Notes: a model not told the origin generated them from the letters alone. DNA of 53,343 nt from Phycisphaerae bacterium (GCA_030432035.1 JAUIHO010000003.1:1-53343); one strand, 5' to 3'; shown: positions 27,105 through 35,086, counted from the stretch's first letter. Made by a program: numbers and translations.

Positions 27105-27683
27105 TTAACGCCGCTTGCGTGCCAGCGTGATGCACACGCCTGTACCAAGCAAAGCCAACGACGTCGGCTCGGGTATCACGCGATACTGGCCGATCAGCGT
27201 GGCGGTGGAAATATCCACATCCTGATCAGCGGGAAAATAGACGTTACCGCTTACGCTGCCGCCCAGAAGTTCGGTATAGGTCAGGGCTGCGATATTCCAT
27301 GTGCCGGAGCCGGTGAACGCGCGCGTACCGGCCGTGAATGTCGAGTTCGCGTCATTCGTGTAACTGAACACGTTAAGACCGGCATTGTTGCTAAAGCGGA
27401 ACAGGTCCGGGCTGTTGTCCGACGTATTATTGAAATGCGTCAGGTTGCCGGATACCAGCGTATCGCTAAGGCCGGTGCCGGGCGCGCCGAAGATATTCGC
27501 CAAGTAGAATCCGATGTTGTCGCTTCCAGAAATGGTAGCCGCCGAAAGCCCGGTCGTTGACGAGATCGTAATTTGGTTTGGCGTGCTTAGGTCAACTTCC
27601 AACACAATTTCGGCCCGTGCGGCCGACGCCATCGTCGCGACCGCAAGGGCAATCCCCAAACCCATCAATTTTCGAAAGCACAT
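27105..27683 (-). CDS. PEP-CTERM secreted protein, paralog of its neighbour
   Basis: A 192-residue exported protein with a signal peptide (MCFRKLMGLGIALAVATMAS, cleaved near ARA), one beta-rich domain and a PEP-CTERM tail (IPEPTSLALLGTG then KRR). It aligns along its whole mature length with the C-terminal half of the PEP-CTERM protein at 25517-26488: shared landmarks include SGSD, GFYL, SDNSP-LFR, GLNV-SYT, STFTAG and SGNVYFPAD. The ATG at 27683 has GGAGGA eight bases upstream. The open frame extends upstream to 27860 but lacks a signal there. The pair looks like a tandem duplication. Expected location is the outer surface or exported matrix. Confidence 0.9.
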   Translation of the reverse strand: MCFRKLMGLGIALAVATMASAARAEIVLEVDLSTPNQITISSTTGLSAATISGSDNIGFYLANIFGAPGTGLSDTLVSGNLTHFNNTSDNSPDLFRFSNNAGLNVFSYTNDANSTFTAGTRAFTGSGTWNIAALTYTELLGGSVSGNVYFPADQDVDISTATLIGQYRVIPEPTSLALLGTGVCITLARKRR

Positions 27684-27997
27684 ATGCCTTCTCCTCCAAA
27701 ATATCCCGCCCAGTACCACCTGGACGGACGTGTTTTTCCCATCAGACCGAGTCACCACGCACCGGCGGCGCGTGGATGGCTGATGGATCCTTTTTCGAAA
27801 AAGAAAGAGGCAAGATGCCGCGACCGAACAGTCACGCTGCCGTGCAATTTCCCCACGCACGCATATTGCCTAATATAGACAATGCGCTAGATTAGCAATT
27901 CGCATTTATGAGTTCAATAGAAAAAACATCGCCATGCCAAAATATACAAATTGAAATTGCGGACGAATAAACATGGCGAACGGGCTTTAAATCTGCC
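27684..27997. other. intergenic region between recR and the second PEP-CTERM gene
   Basis: No gene was seen. The stretch contains the palindrome CTTTTTCGAAAAAG near 27790-27804 and an AT-rich segment (27860-27970) that could hold the promoter of the PEP-CTERM gene. TATATT on the minus strand at 27872-27877 is a weak -10 candidate without a good -35. Confidence 0.45.
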
Positions 27998-28594
27998 CTA
28001 AAACTCGCGGCGACCCTCGATCGCGTCCTGCAGTACAGCCCGCGTCGCGTATTCGATCTGGGAGCCACTGGGCAAGCCACGGGCCAGCCTGGTGACGTTT
28101 ACGCCTTCGATTCCCGTTAACTCGCTTTTAATATGGAGTGCCGTGCCTTCGCCTTCGATGGTCGGGTTGGTGGCGATGATCACTTCGGTGACGCCGCCGG
28201 CGCGGACGCGGTCGAGCAAGGCGGCAATCGTAAGGTCGCCCGGTTCTACGCCGTCGAGCGGGGCGATGTGACCCAGTAGCACGTGATACACGCCGCGAAT
28301 GAGGCCCGTCGCTTCCAATAGCAGCAGGTCTTTGGGTTGCTCGACCACGAACACTTTGCTGTGGTCGCGACGGCTATCGGCACAGATGGGGCAGGGGTCC
28401 TGCTCAGTCAGGTTAAAACACTTGCCGCAATGCTTGACCATCGATTTGACGTCGCGAATAGCATCGGCAAGGGCCAAGGCGGATTTCTTGTCGGATTTGA
28501 GGATATGAAATGCCAAGCGTTCGGCGCTACGTGGACCGATCCCCGGCAAGCGGGCGAATTCTTCCATCAGGCGATCGAGGGAGCGGGGCGTCAT
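27998..28594 (-). CDS. recR: recombination protein RecR
   Basis: A 198-residue RecR of normal length. It has an N-terminal helix-hairpin-helix (ARLPGIGPRSAERLA), a four-cysteine zinc site (Cys56, Cys59, Cys68, Cys71 in CGKCFNLTEQDPCPIC), a TOPRIM domain (VFVVEQPKDLLLLE to about 175) and a C-terminal Walker-B-like segment. With RecF/RecO it loads RecA at gaps during recombinational repair. It is the last gene of the minus-strand set SRP RNA - dnaX - ybaB - recR, an order also found in Bacillus. The 424-base gap before it holds only repeats. Confidence 0.97.
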   Translation of the reverse strand: MTPRSLDRLMEEFARLPGIGPRSAERLAFHILKSDKKSALALADAIRDVKSMVKHCGKCFNLTEQDPCPICADSRRDHSKVFVVEQPKDLLLLEATGLIRGVYHVLLGHIAPLDGVEPGDLTIAALLDRVRAGGVTEVIIATNPTIEGEGTALHIKSELTGIEGVNVTRLARGLPSGSQIEYATRAVLQDAIEGRREF

Positions 28595-28731
28595 AGGTTG
28601 GTTGGTAAAAAGTGTTCGGAGGCGTTTTCTTTTTTTATACCCGCGTCACGCGGCGCTTCGCCAGCTACATGTCTGCGGCCTAAGTTCTGAGACCTTTGCA
28701 ATGCAAGTCGAACCATGAAACACGGTGGTTC

Positions 28732-28767
28732 GAAATTTGAAATCTGCAAATTTGAGATTTGAAATTC
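28732..28767. repeat. dispersed AAATTTGA-type motif, copy 1
   Basis: A run of overlapping AAATTTGAAAT and ATTTGAGATTTGAAATT units. A second copy of the same type lies at 51001-51041. Such tracts recur between genes in some planctomycete and deltaproteobacterial genomes. Function unknown. Confidence 0.6.
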
Positions 28768-28930
28768 ACGCGTCGTGCCACATGGTGACCGGGAGATTGT
28801 GTGCTTGGGAGACCAAATGTCTAATGTTTCGTGGCGATCCTTTAGTCGGGGCATTCTAGCCTTTTGCACTTTCAACTTCGCACATAACGCCAGCGAAAAA
28901 AGTCAAACGGGCTAATCCCGATCAAAGCGC

Positions 28931-29014
28931 CTCAAGACCCAAGACCCACGACTCAAGCCTCAAGACCCAAGCCCCATGACCCACGACTCAGGTCTCAAGC
29001 CCCAAGCCCCACGC
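28931..29014. repeat. degenerate low-complexity tandem repeat
   Basis: About four imperfect copies of a unit built from CTCAAGACCCAAG and CCCATGACCCACGA. It ends just before the ybaB stop codon at 29019. It has no coding potential. Confidence 0.7.
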
Positions 29015-29018
29015 CTCT

Positions 29019-29267
29019 CTACTGCCCACCCAGCATCTTATCAAGCCCCGGCGGCAGACCCATCTCTCCCGTCATGCTCGTCAACTCTTCCTTCATGGCT
29101 TCCGCCGCTTTGGTCTGTGCGGCGACGAAGGCGGCTTTCACGAGGTCTTCGATCATCTCGACATCGAAGCGCGTCGCGGCGACCTTCGCCTGCATCTCCT
29201 TCATCTTGGATTGCATTTCCTGAGCTTTTTTGAGCATGTTGGCCATGTCGCCGATTTTTCCAAACAT
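29019..29267 (-). CDS. ybaB: YbaB/EbfC-family nucleoid protein, shortened
   Basis: An 82-residue protein. Its N-terminal helix (MLKKAQEMQSKMKEMQAKVA) and C-terminal part (EDLVKAAFVAAQTKAAEAM, then TGEMGLPPG) are clearly YbaB/EbfC, a small dimeric DNA-binding protein usually encoded between dnaX and recR, as here. The usual length is about 100-110 residues. The middle beta-strand region (the GGGLVKV-x-NG... segment and the DP-x-LL-DD turn) is missing: ATRFD joins directly to VEMIEDL. No frameshift is visible. The ATG at 29267 has GGAG seven bases upstream. DNA binding may therefore differ from the family norm. Confidence 0.88.
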   Translation of the reverse strand: MFGKIGDMANMLKKAQEMQSKMKEMQAKVAATRFDVEMIEDLVKAAFVAAQTKAAEAMKEELTSMTGEMGLPPGLDKMLGGQ

Positions 29268-29424
29268 TCGTCGCTCCGTGGGGGGCTACTGTTAATCTCG
29301 ATGCCGCGCGTGTCGATGACGGCGGCATTCCTGAATCTTCGCAATGGTCGTCGTTCGGTAATGACGCGTGCGCTACCCACTCCAAGGCTGGTCGCAATCG
29401 CATCGTTCACGATTTGATGGGATT

Positions 29425-31008
29425 CTAATCGTCGTCGTCGTCATCGTCTGCGGGCGGGGGGCCGACCGGCGTTTCGCGCCGCACTTCGACAATTTGGCCG
29501 CCGAACAAGTCGAGCGCGGCCCGCACCAACGGCTCTGCCTCGGCCGCACGAATATCGTCCATCGTGGTTCGCGGGGCGGATACCGTTCGCGCCGGTGTCT
29601 TTGTCGTTTGCGTACCTTGGTTTGCAGTCGCATCGCCGGTGCGACCAGCAGCGATTTGCCCGTTTGGCGCTCCCCCCGCGTTTCGCGTTGGGTTTGACGC
29701 CACCGGCGCACTCACAGCAGGCCCGCTCGTGGCCTCCGCCTTCGCCGGTTCGCGCCGCGATGCCGCGGGCGGGCTCGAACTTCTCGCTACGTCATTTGGT
29801 GGCGCGTTTTTTTTTGCGACGGGTGCACTGGCCGAGGGCGGAGGCGCGGCACTGCGGGCGGGGGCTGCGGTGCCGCCTTGTACCGAGGCGAGCAGGCTTT
29901 CAATCGATGAGAAGTTCGACGCTTCGGCCAACCGCACGACGGCGGCTTCGACCAAGGCGCGCCCGCTTCCCGATGATTTCACCGCCCGTCGCAGCTCTTC
30001 GAGCACTGTAATCATGTGAACCCAAGCACCGCCGTCGAACTTTTGAGCCTGTTCGAAAATCGTATCGCGCAGACCGGCAGGCACGTCGATCAACTCGGTC
30101 TCTTTTCCGCAGGTGCGCATGATCATCAGGTCGCGCACCTGGGCGATCATCAGGCTGCACCAGCGGTCGGGCGTCACGCCTTCGGAAAAGATGTCGTCAA
30201 TGACGCGCAGGGCGTCGGCGGGGTTGTTACTGGCGACCGCGTCGATCAACTCGGCGTTACGCTCGTCGTGGGCCGCGGGGAAGATGCTGTCGACCAACTC
30301 GCCGGTAATGCCCTTGTCGGAGAGCGACATGACCTGATCGAGCAGGCTCAGCGCGTCGCGCATCGAACCGTTGGCCAAGCGCGCCAAACGCTTGGCGGCG
30401 GCCTCGTCGATTTTGATCTTTTCGTCTTTGCAGATGCTGCGCAGTTGCTCGGCGATTTGCTCGGGGCGGATGCTCTTGAAATCAAACTGCTGCACGCGGC
30501 TGCGGATGGTTGCGGGCACCTTATGTGTTTCAGTGGTCGCGAATATAAACTTCACATGGCTGGGCGGTTCTTCCAGCGTCTTCAGTAGCGCGTTAAACGC
30601 GCCGGTGCTGAGCATGTGCACTTCGTCGATGATGTAAATCTTGAAACGCGAGCGTGTGGGGCGGTAGATTGCGTTGTTGCGCAGCTCGCGGATGTCGTCC
30701 ACGCCCGTGTTGCTGGCGGCGTCGATTTCGATCACGTCAACATCGTCGCCCTTGGAAACCGCCACGCAGGAATCGCACTCACCGCACGGTTTGACGGTCG
30801 GACCGTCGGACTGATGGCAGTTGAGCGCCTTGGCCAGAATGCGGGCCATGCTGGTCTTACCCACGCCGCGCGTGCCGCAAAACAGATAGCCATGGTGAAT
30901 GCGATCGTGCTCGATGGCGTTCCGCAGCGTTTGCGTAATGGCGTCCTGACCGACGACTTCGTCGAAATCGCGGCTGCGGTATTTGCGGGCAAGGACGGTG
31001 TAGGACAC
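29425..31008 (-). CDS. dnaX: DNA polymerase III subunits gamma/tau
   Basis: A 527-residue clamp-loader ATPase. Walker A is GTRGVGKT (45-52), the zinc site Cys64, Cys75, Cys78, Cys81, the Walker B IIDEVHML (Asp128, Glu129), and an SRC-like sensor in TIRSRVQQF. The collar domain follows to about 365, then an Ala/Pro/Ser-rich linker, a short conserved tail (PLVRAALDLFGGQIVEV) and an acidic end of seven Asp. The start is GTG at 31008. Codons 398-401 contain nine A in a row (29815-29807), after which the -1 and +1 frames both stop within ten codons. This predicts a tau form (527) and a gamma-like form (about 405). ybaB and recR follow; SRP RNA precedes. Confidence 0.96.
   Translation of the reverse strand: MSYTVLARKYRSRDFDEVVGQDAITQTLRNAIEHDRIHHGYLFCGTRGVGKTSMARILAKALNCHQSDGPTVKPCGECDSCVAVSKGDDVDVIEIDAASNTGVDDIRELRNNAIYRPTRSRFKIYIIDEVHMLSTGAFNALLKTLEEPPSHVKFIFATTETHKVPATIRSRVQQFDFKSIRPEQIAEQLRSICKDEKIKIDEAAAKRLARLANGSMRDALSLLDQVMSLSDKGITGELVDSIFPAAHDERNAELIDAVASNNPADALRVIDDIFSEGVTPDRWCSLMIAQVRDLMIMRTCGKETELIDVPAGLRDTIFEQAQKFDGGAWVHMITVLEELRRAVKSSGSGRALVEAAVVRLAEASNFSSIESLLASVQGGTAAPARSAAPPPSASAPVAKKNAPPNDVARSSSPPAASRREPAKAEATSGPAVSAPVASNPTRNAGGAPNGQIAAGRTGDATANQGTQTTKTPARTVSAPRTTMDDIRAAEAEPLVRAALDLFGGQIVEVRRETPVGPPPADDDDDDD
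29807..29815 (-). promoter_or_regulatory. A9 slippage site in dnaX
   Basis: The coding strand reads GCA AAA AAA AAC, nine A in a row. An extra A (or -1 shift) gives Lys-Arg-Ala-Thr-Lys then TGA (29794-29792). A lost A (or +1 shift) gives Thr-Arg-His-Gln-Met-Thr then TAG (29789-29787). Thermus dnaX is known to make gamma by transcriptional slippage at an A9 run, and E. coli by -1 ribosomal frameshifting at A6G. Confidence 0.7.
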
Positions 31009-31206
31009 GGGGTCGGGGCTCCCAATTTATGCTGCGTTCTGAGCGAGTCGCAGTACGAGCAACATTCTACGCGACCAACGCCTTTGGATTTTCAAATCGT
31101 ACCGCACACGCCAGCCGCATCGGGCATCGTGCACGCATTTCGGAATAACTGAGCGTCAAAGCGGTAGGATAATCGAGGATTCGATTTGATTGAAATCACA
31201 GGGGAA

Positions 31207-31372
31207 GGTTGGTCGCCCATTCGGGCGTCAGCCGAATCCGGCCCGGCTGGCCACGCACACGGTCTGACGAGGGTGGGCTGCTTGGTTTCCCACCTGACCC
31301 GATGCCCATGCCCGAGCGTTGCATGGGGCCGAACCGGATTCGACTGACGCCACGCGGGCGCCATTGCGGAAC
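31207..31372 (-). ncRNA. ffs: signal recognition particle RNA (4.5S-type)
   Basis: The helix-8 core reads GGGTCAGG TGGGAAACC then AAGCAGCCCACC, the Ffh-binding site of bacterial SRP RNA (GGTCAGG...GGAA...AAGCAGCC). It is enclosed by long pairing arms: GGCGTCAG and TCGAATCCGG on the 5' side pair with CCGGATTCGG and CTGACGCC on the 3' side, and CGCCC pairs with GGGCG beyond them. Ends are estimated: the 5' end from TATACT at 31378-31383, the 3' end from the last pairing. That gives about 165 bases, longer than the 114-base E. coli RNA. I saw no Bacillus-type Alu domain. It lies just before dnaX, as the SRP RNA does in Bacillus. Confidence 0.85.
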
Positions 31373-31377
31373 GCCAA

Positions 31378-31383
31378 AGTATA
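31378..31383 (-). promoter_or_regulatory. -10 box of the SRP RNA gene
   Basis: TATACT on the minus strand, about six bases before the estimated RNA start. The -35 region (around TAGCCC at 31401-31406) does not match the consensus. Confidence 0.45.
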
Positions 31384-31473
31384 AGGGGGATGGGGGAAAC
31401 GGGCTAGGTGGCGGTTGCGTCGTGATGAATCGGCTTACCGCCTGATCGTGACGACTCGTTTGGCTGCTAGTAG

Positions 31474-31493
31474 GGTGCATCCCTCGATGCACC
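31474..31493. repeat. palindrome upstream of a lipoprotein gene
   Basis: A perfect 8-bp inverted repeat, GGTGCATC CCTC GATGCACC. It resembles the TAGGGTGCATC-type palindromes scattered in some bacterial genomes. It lies 34 bases before a start codon and could instead be a local regulatory hairpin. Confidence 0.5.
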
Positions 31494-31527
31494 AACCTTA
31501 CTATTTTTATTCAGAAGGATATCCGCC

Positions 31528-32091
31528 ATGCGCATTTGTGGTCTTGTGTTCGTCACGGTCAGCCTGTTCGTCTCCGGCTGTGCCAATCCAAAGAACCCAC
31601 CGATTGATGCAACGGACAAGGCGGCGAATTTCCCCGCCGCCTGGCTCGGCACCTGGTCGGGCACGGCTACCGTCACGCTGCCAGATGGCAAGCAACCCTT
31701 CGAGACTGACATGTCGCTAACGATCGAGCCGTTGGACGATGGTAATGGCGTCACGTGGGCCATTGACTATCACCAAGAAGACGGTGTGCGGGCGTACGAA
31801 CTGCGTGCCGAAGACGCGAGCACTGGTCGTTACCAGCTCGACGAGAAGAACGGCATCGTTATTCCCAACGCGCTGGTCAGCGACACGCTTTATAGCAGTT
31901 TCACGGTTGGAAAGGCGCAACTGATTACGCGCACACGACGAATCTGTAACGACACGTTGTTGTTTGAAATCATGACATTCCCATCGGCGGATTCGTCGAC
32001 GACAGGTAATCAAGACGGCGTGCCTGCCGTTGGAACACGAGAGCTCAAGTCGATTCAGCGGGCCACGTTGCACAAGGCGTCGAGCAATTAA
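31528..32091 (+). CDS. small lipoprotein of unknown function
   Basis: A 187-residue protein with a lipobox (SLFVSGC, Cys18) and a predicted beta-rich mature domain starting at AAWLGTWSGTATVTLPDG, of the kind seen in lipocalin-like or DUF-type extracytoplasmic proteins. AGAAGGA lies nine bases before the ATG. It is convergent with the FAD/Fe-S dehydrogenase gene, 34 bases away. I do not recognise a family. Confidence 0.75.
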   Translation: MRICGLVFVTVSLFVSGCANPKNPPIDATDKAANFPAAWLGTWSGTATVTLPDGKQPFETDMSLTIEPLDDGNGVTWAIDYHQEDGVRAYELRAEDASTGRYQLDEKNGIVIPNALVSDTLYSSFTVGKAQLITRTRRICNDTLLFEIMTFPSADSSTTGNQDGVPAVGTRELKSIQRATLHKASSN

Positions 32092-32125
32092 CGAACAGCG
32101 AGGTTCGACCAATGCACGCTGTGCG

Positions 32126-35086
32126 TTACGGCGCACGATCATTCCCGCGCTCCGCCATCGCCTCCGCCACCCATTCCAGCACATGCTTCGGATGGCTGCC
32201 CGTATGGTGTTCGATTTGATGCCGACAACTAAAGCCTGTCACGGCGATGCGGGCTGTCGGCGCGGCGTTGACGGCGGGGAACAAGCGTTCACCACCCATC
32301 GCGGCGGCCACGTCGTAATGTTCGCGCTCGTGACCAAATGCACCGGCCATGCCGCAGCAACTGCTGTTAATCTCCTCGGCACGACCGTTGGAAATCATCT
32401 TCAGCAACTGCACCGAAGCGTCCATCTCGTGCATCGCCTTCTGGTGGCAATGACCGTGCAGCAGATAACGCGTTTCGGAATCGGCCCCCTTCCCATCGTT
32501 ATCGCCGGGCGTATCGAACAACGATAGGTCGCTCTTTTCTAATTGCTCGACCAAAAACGCATCGACGGGTTGAATGACGTTCGCGATTTGCCGCGCCGCA
32601 TCGTTGTGCACTAACTGTGGCAATTCGTCTTTCAACGCCGACCAACAACTGGGCTCGCTCGCGATGATTGGTACACCATCGCTAACATACGGCCCTAAAA
32701 CATCGGAGACCTGAGCTAACCGTCGCTGCGCATCATCGAGCAAGCCCTGACTGATGGCGGGGCGACCACAACACATCGGCGGCGGCACGATTACTTGCCA
32801 CCCCAAACGCTCCAGAATCGCCACCAGCGCCTGACCCACGGCGGGCGTGATGCAATCCGTCCACGTGTCAACGAAATACACGACGCGCCGATCCGAGCCC
32901 GCGCCGTTGCGCACAGGCCGATTCGCGAACCAACTCCGAAACGTCTGGCTTGCCAAGCGTGGCGGCGGCACGCGTTTGTCGATGCCGACGAAAAAATCCG
33001 CCATTTGCCGACCGATTCCGGACTGTGCCATCGCGTTCGCCGCCCACGGCCAGTGCGCTGCGGCCCGCAACACGTCTGGCGTCGCCGCGATCATGCGGGC
33101 ACGCAGCGGCGCACCCTCGCGTTGGTGTTTTTGAAATTGCCACTCGGCCTTGAGCCGCGCCATGTCCACGCCCGTCGGGCATTCCGTCTTGCACGCCTTG
33201 CAACTGATGCAAAGGTCCATCGCTTCATCGAGGGCCGGGTCGGTTAGGTCTTTGATCAACCGGCTGTCGGTCATCGCATGCCGCAGGGCGTTCGCACGAC
33301 CGCGCGTGGTGTGTCGTTCATCGCGCGTGGCGATATACGACGGACACATCACGCCCGATTGCGATTGGCGACATTGCCCGACGCCGCTGCACATGCGCGC
33401 CAAACCGAGCATGCCATCGTGTTTGGAAAAATCGAGCGTCGTTTCGCCGGGCGCTGGCGTCGGCAACGTACCGTAACCGCGCCGCAACGATTGATTCATC
33501 TTCGGCGCGTTCACGATCTTGCCGGGATTGAGAATACCGTGCGGGTCGAACGCGCGTTTGATCTCGCCGAACGATTCCATCAATTCGGGGCCGTACGTTT
33601 TCGCCAGCCATTCCGAACGCAACAATCCGTCGCCGTGCTCGCCTGTCATCGCGCCACCGAATTCGAGCGCGAGCGAACTGACGCGATCCGCTACCCGATG
33701 CATGCGCTCGATATCTTCCGGCTTACCCAAATTCAGCACCGGCCGCACGTGTAGGCAGCCGACGCTCGCATGTGCATAGTAGCCCGCTTGGCCGACGCCT
33801 TCTTCGCTCAGAATTTTCGCAAAACGTTCGATGTAATCGCGCAAACGCTCCGGCGGCACGGCCGAATCTTCGACGAACGCATAAGATTGGTTCGCGCCGG
33901 GCTTTGACATCAACAAACCGAGGCCCGCATTTCGCATGTTCCAGACCGTCGCCTGCTCTAACTTGTCGGTAACTGTCGTAACATGAATGGCACGCGTATC
34001 TTGGCTGGCGGTTTGGGTGATCGCTGCCAAACGCTCGTTTAACTGCACATCGTCGTCGGCGGTGCACTCCACGACTAAGAGGGCTTCGGTTGCGAGCGGG
34101 GCAAAGTCGGCATCGGTTTGAAATGCGCTGCTTGCACGCGACGCATCGAGGATGAGCTTATCAACCAACTCCACGGCGGCCGGTTGGTTTTCCAACAACG
34201 CGGGTACTGCCGCCAACGATTCGAGCAAGTCGTCAAACGCAAGGACGACCAACCCTTTACACGTGGGCAATGGCAACAGGTTCAACGTCGCCTTGGTCAC
34301 GATTCCCAGCGTGCCTTCGCTACCGCATATCACGGCTTCGGTATTGATCGAATCATTTTCTCCTCGCAAGCGATCCAGACCGTAACCGCCGTTGCTCCGC
34401 AGGACCTTTGGATATCGTTCGTCGATCAGCGCGCGTTGTTGTCGAATCGTTCGCTTGAGCAACTGCTCGGCATTCGCTTGCATTGGAGTGACAGTTTTAT
34501 TGGGGCGATGCGTACCGAAGTGGGCCAGCTTGCCGTCGCCTAACACGACGTCTAGCCCAAGGACATGGTCGACCGTGCGCCCCGTTGAAACCGAATGCGC
34601 TCCGCAGGAATTGTTCGCGATCATGCCGCCGATCGTGGCGCGACTGCTCGGCGCGACGTCGGGCGCGAAGTACAAGCCGTAGGGTGCGACGGCGGAGTTT
34701 AAATGATCGAGCACGACGCCGGGCTCGACGACGGCAATTCGCCGTTCGGCGTCGATCTCCAAAATGCGGTTGAAATAGCGCGAGCAGTCCAGTTGTATCC
34801 CGCGATTGACGGCACCGCCGGTTAGGCCCGTGCCGCCACCGCGCGCCGTGATCGGCACGCGATGTTCGACGGCGACCTGCACGGCTTTGCGCACATCGCC
34901 AACGGTCCGCGGCATCAGCACCAAGTCGGGTTCGATTTCGAAGATACTGGCGTCGGTGCTGTAAAGCGCACGGTGCAGTCGATCGGAGCGCACGTCGCCA
35001 AGAAATCCGCCCTGTAGCGCGTTCAGAATGGCGGCTGTGTCGAAACTCTTATCGCTTAGGGCAGCGGAATTCGTCGCAAGGTTCAT
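32126..35086 (-). CDS. FAD-linked D-2-hydroxyacid dehydrogenase with Fe-S and CCG domains (YdiJ-type)
   Basis: A 986-residue fusion. The N-terminal half is a GlcD/D-lactate-dehydrogenase-type FAD-binding oxidoreductase (ARGGGTGLTGGAVN, then IGGMIANNSCGAHSV) with its FAD-oxidase C-terminal domain. A cysteine motif (CSGVGQC...GVMCPSY, about 563-580) and a 4Fe-4S ferredoxin motif (CISCKACKTECP, about 625-640) follow, then two CCG cysteine-rich domains (MCCGRP near 770 and SCCGMAG near 910). This is the layout of E. coli YdiJ, which oxidises D-2-hydroxyglutarate. Substrate here is inferred and could be lactate or glycolate. The open frame starts at 35125, but MNLATNSAAL at 35086 is the likelier start. 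Electrons probably go to the quinone pool. Confidence 0.93.
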   Translation of the reverse strand: MNLATNSAALSDKSFDTAAILNALQGGFLGDVRSDRLHRALYSTDASIFEIEPDLVLMPRTVGDVRKAVQVAVEHRVPITARGGGTGLTGGAVNRGIQLDCSRYFNRILEIDAERRIAVVEPGVVLDHLNSAVAPYGLYFAPDVAPSSRATIGGMIANNSCGAHSVSTGRTVDHVLGLDVVLGDGKLAHFGTHRPNKTVTPMQANAEQLLKRTIRQQRALIDERYPKVLRSNGGYGLDRLRGENDSINTEAVICGSEGTLGIVTKATLNLLPLPTCKGLVVLAFDDLLESLAAVPALLENQPAAVELVDKLILDASRASSAFQTDADFAPLATEALLVVECTADDDVQLNERLAAITQTASQDTRAIHVTTVTDKLEQATVWNMRNAGLGLLMSKPGANQSYAFVEDSAVPPERLRDYIERFAKILSEEGVGQAGYYAHASVGCLHVRPVLNLGKPEDIERMHRVADRVSSLALEFGGAMTGEHGDGLLRSEWLAKTYGPELMESFGEIKRAFDPHGILNPGKIVNAPKMNQSLRRGYGTLPTPAPGETTLDFSKHDGMLGLARMCSGVGQCRQSQSGVMCPSYIATRDERHTTRGRANALRHAMTDSRLIKDLTDPALDEAMDLCISCKACKTECPTGVDMARLKAEWQFQKHQREGAPLRARMIAATPDVLRAAAHWPWAANAMAQSGIGRQMADFFVGIDKRVPPPRLASQTFRSWFANRPVRNGAGSDRRVVYFVDTWTDCITPAVGQALVAILERLGWQVIVPPPMCCGRPAISQGLLDDAQRRLAQVSDVLGPYVSDGVPIIASEPSCWSALKDELPQLVHNDAARQIANVIQPVDAFLVEQLEKSDLSLFDTPGDNDGKGADSETRYLLHGHCHQKAMHEMDASVQLLKMISNGRAEEINSSCCGMAGAFGHEREHYDVAAAMGGERLFPAVNAAPTARIAVTGFSCRHQIEHHTGSHPKHVLEWVAEAMAERGNDRAP

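Larger units (their letters stand above)
28595..29018. other. repeat-rich intergenic region between ybaB and recR
   Basis: No gene was seen. The stretch contains two small adjacent hairpins at 28641-28662 (CCGCG TCA CGCGG, then GGCG CTT CGCC), an A/T-rich dispersed motif at 28732-28767 and a low-complexity C/A-rich tract at 28931-29014. Confidence 0.6.

Noticed and set aside
29564-30588. Plus-strand open frames opposite dnaX
   Set aside because: They are antisense shadows; the dnaX frame has all family motifs.
31000-31500. tRNA gene suggested by GTCGAATCCGG near 31340
   Set aside because: The GTCGAATCC string is part of the SRP RNA pairing arm. No acceptor stem or anticodon arm fits around it.
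31415-31720. Open frame at 31415-31720 and the small frames over the SRP RNA
   Set aside because: The region is explained by the SRP RNA gene and the lipoprotein leader. The frames have no family features.
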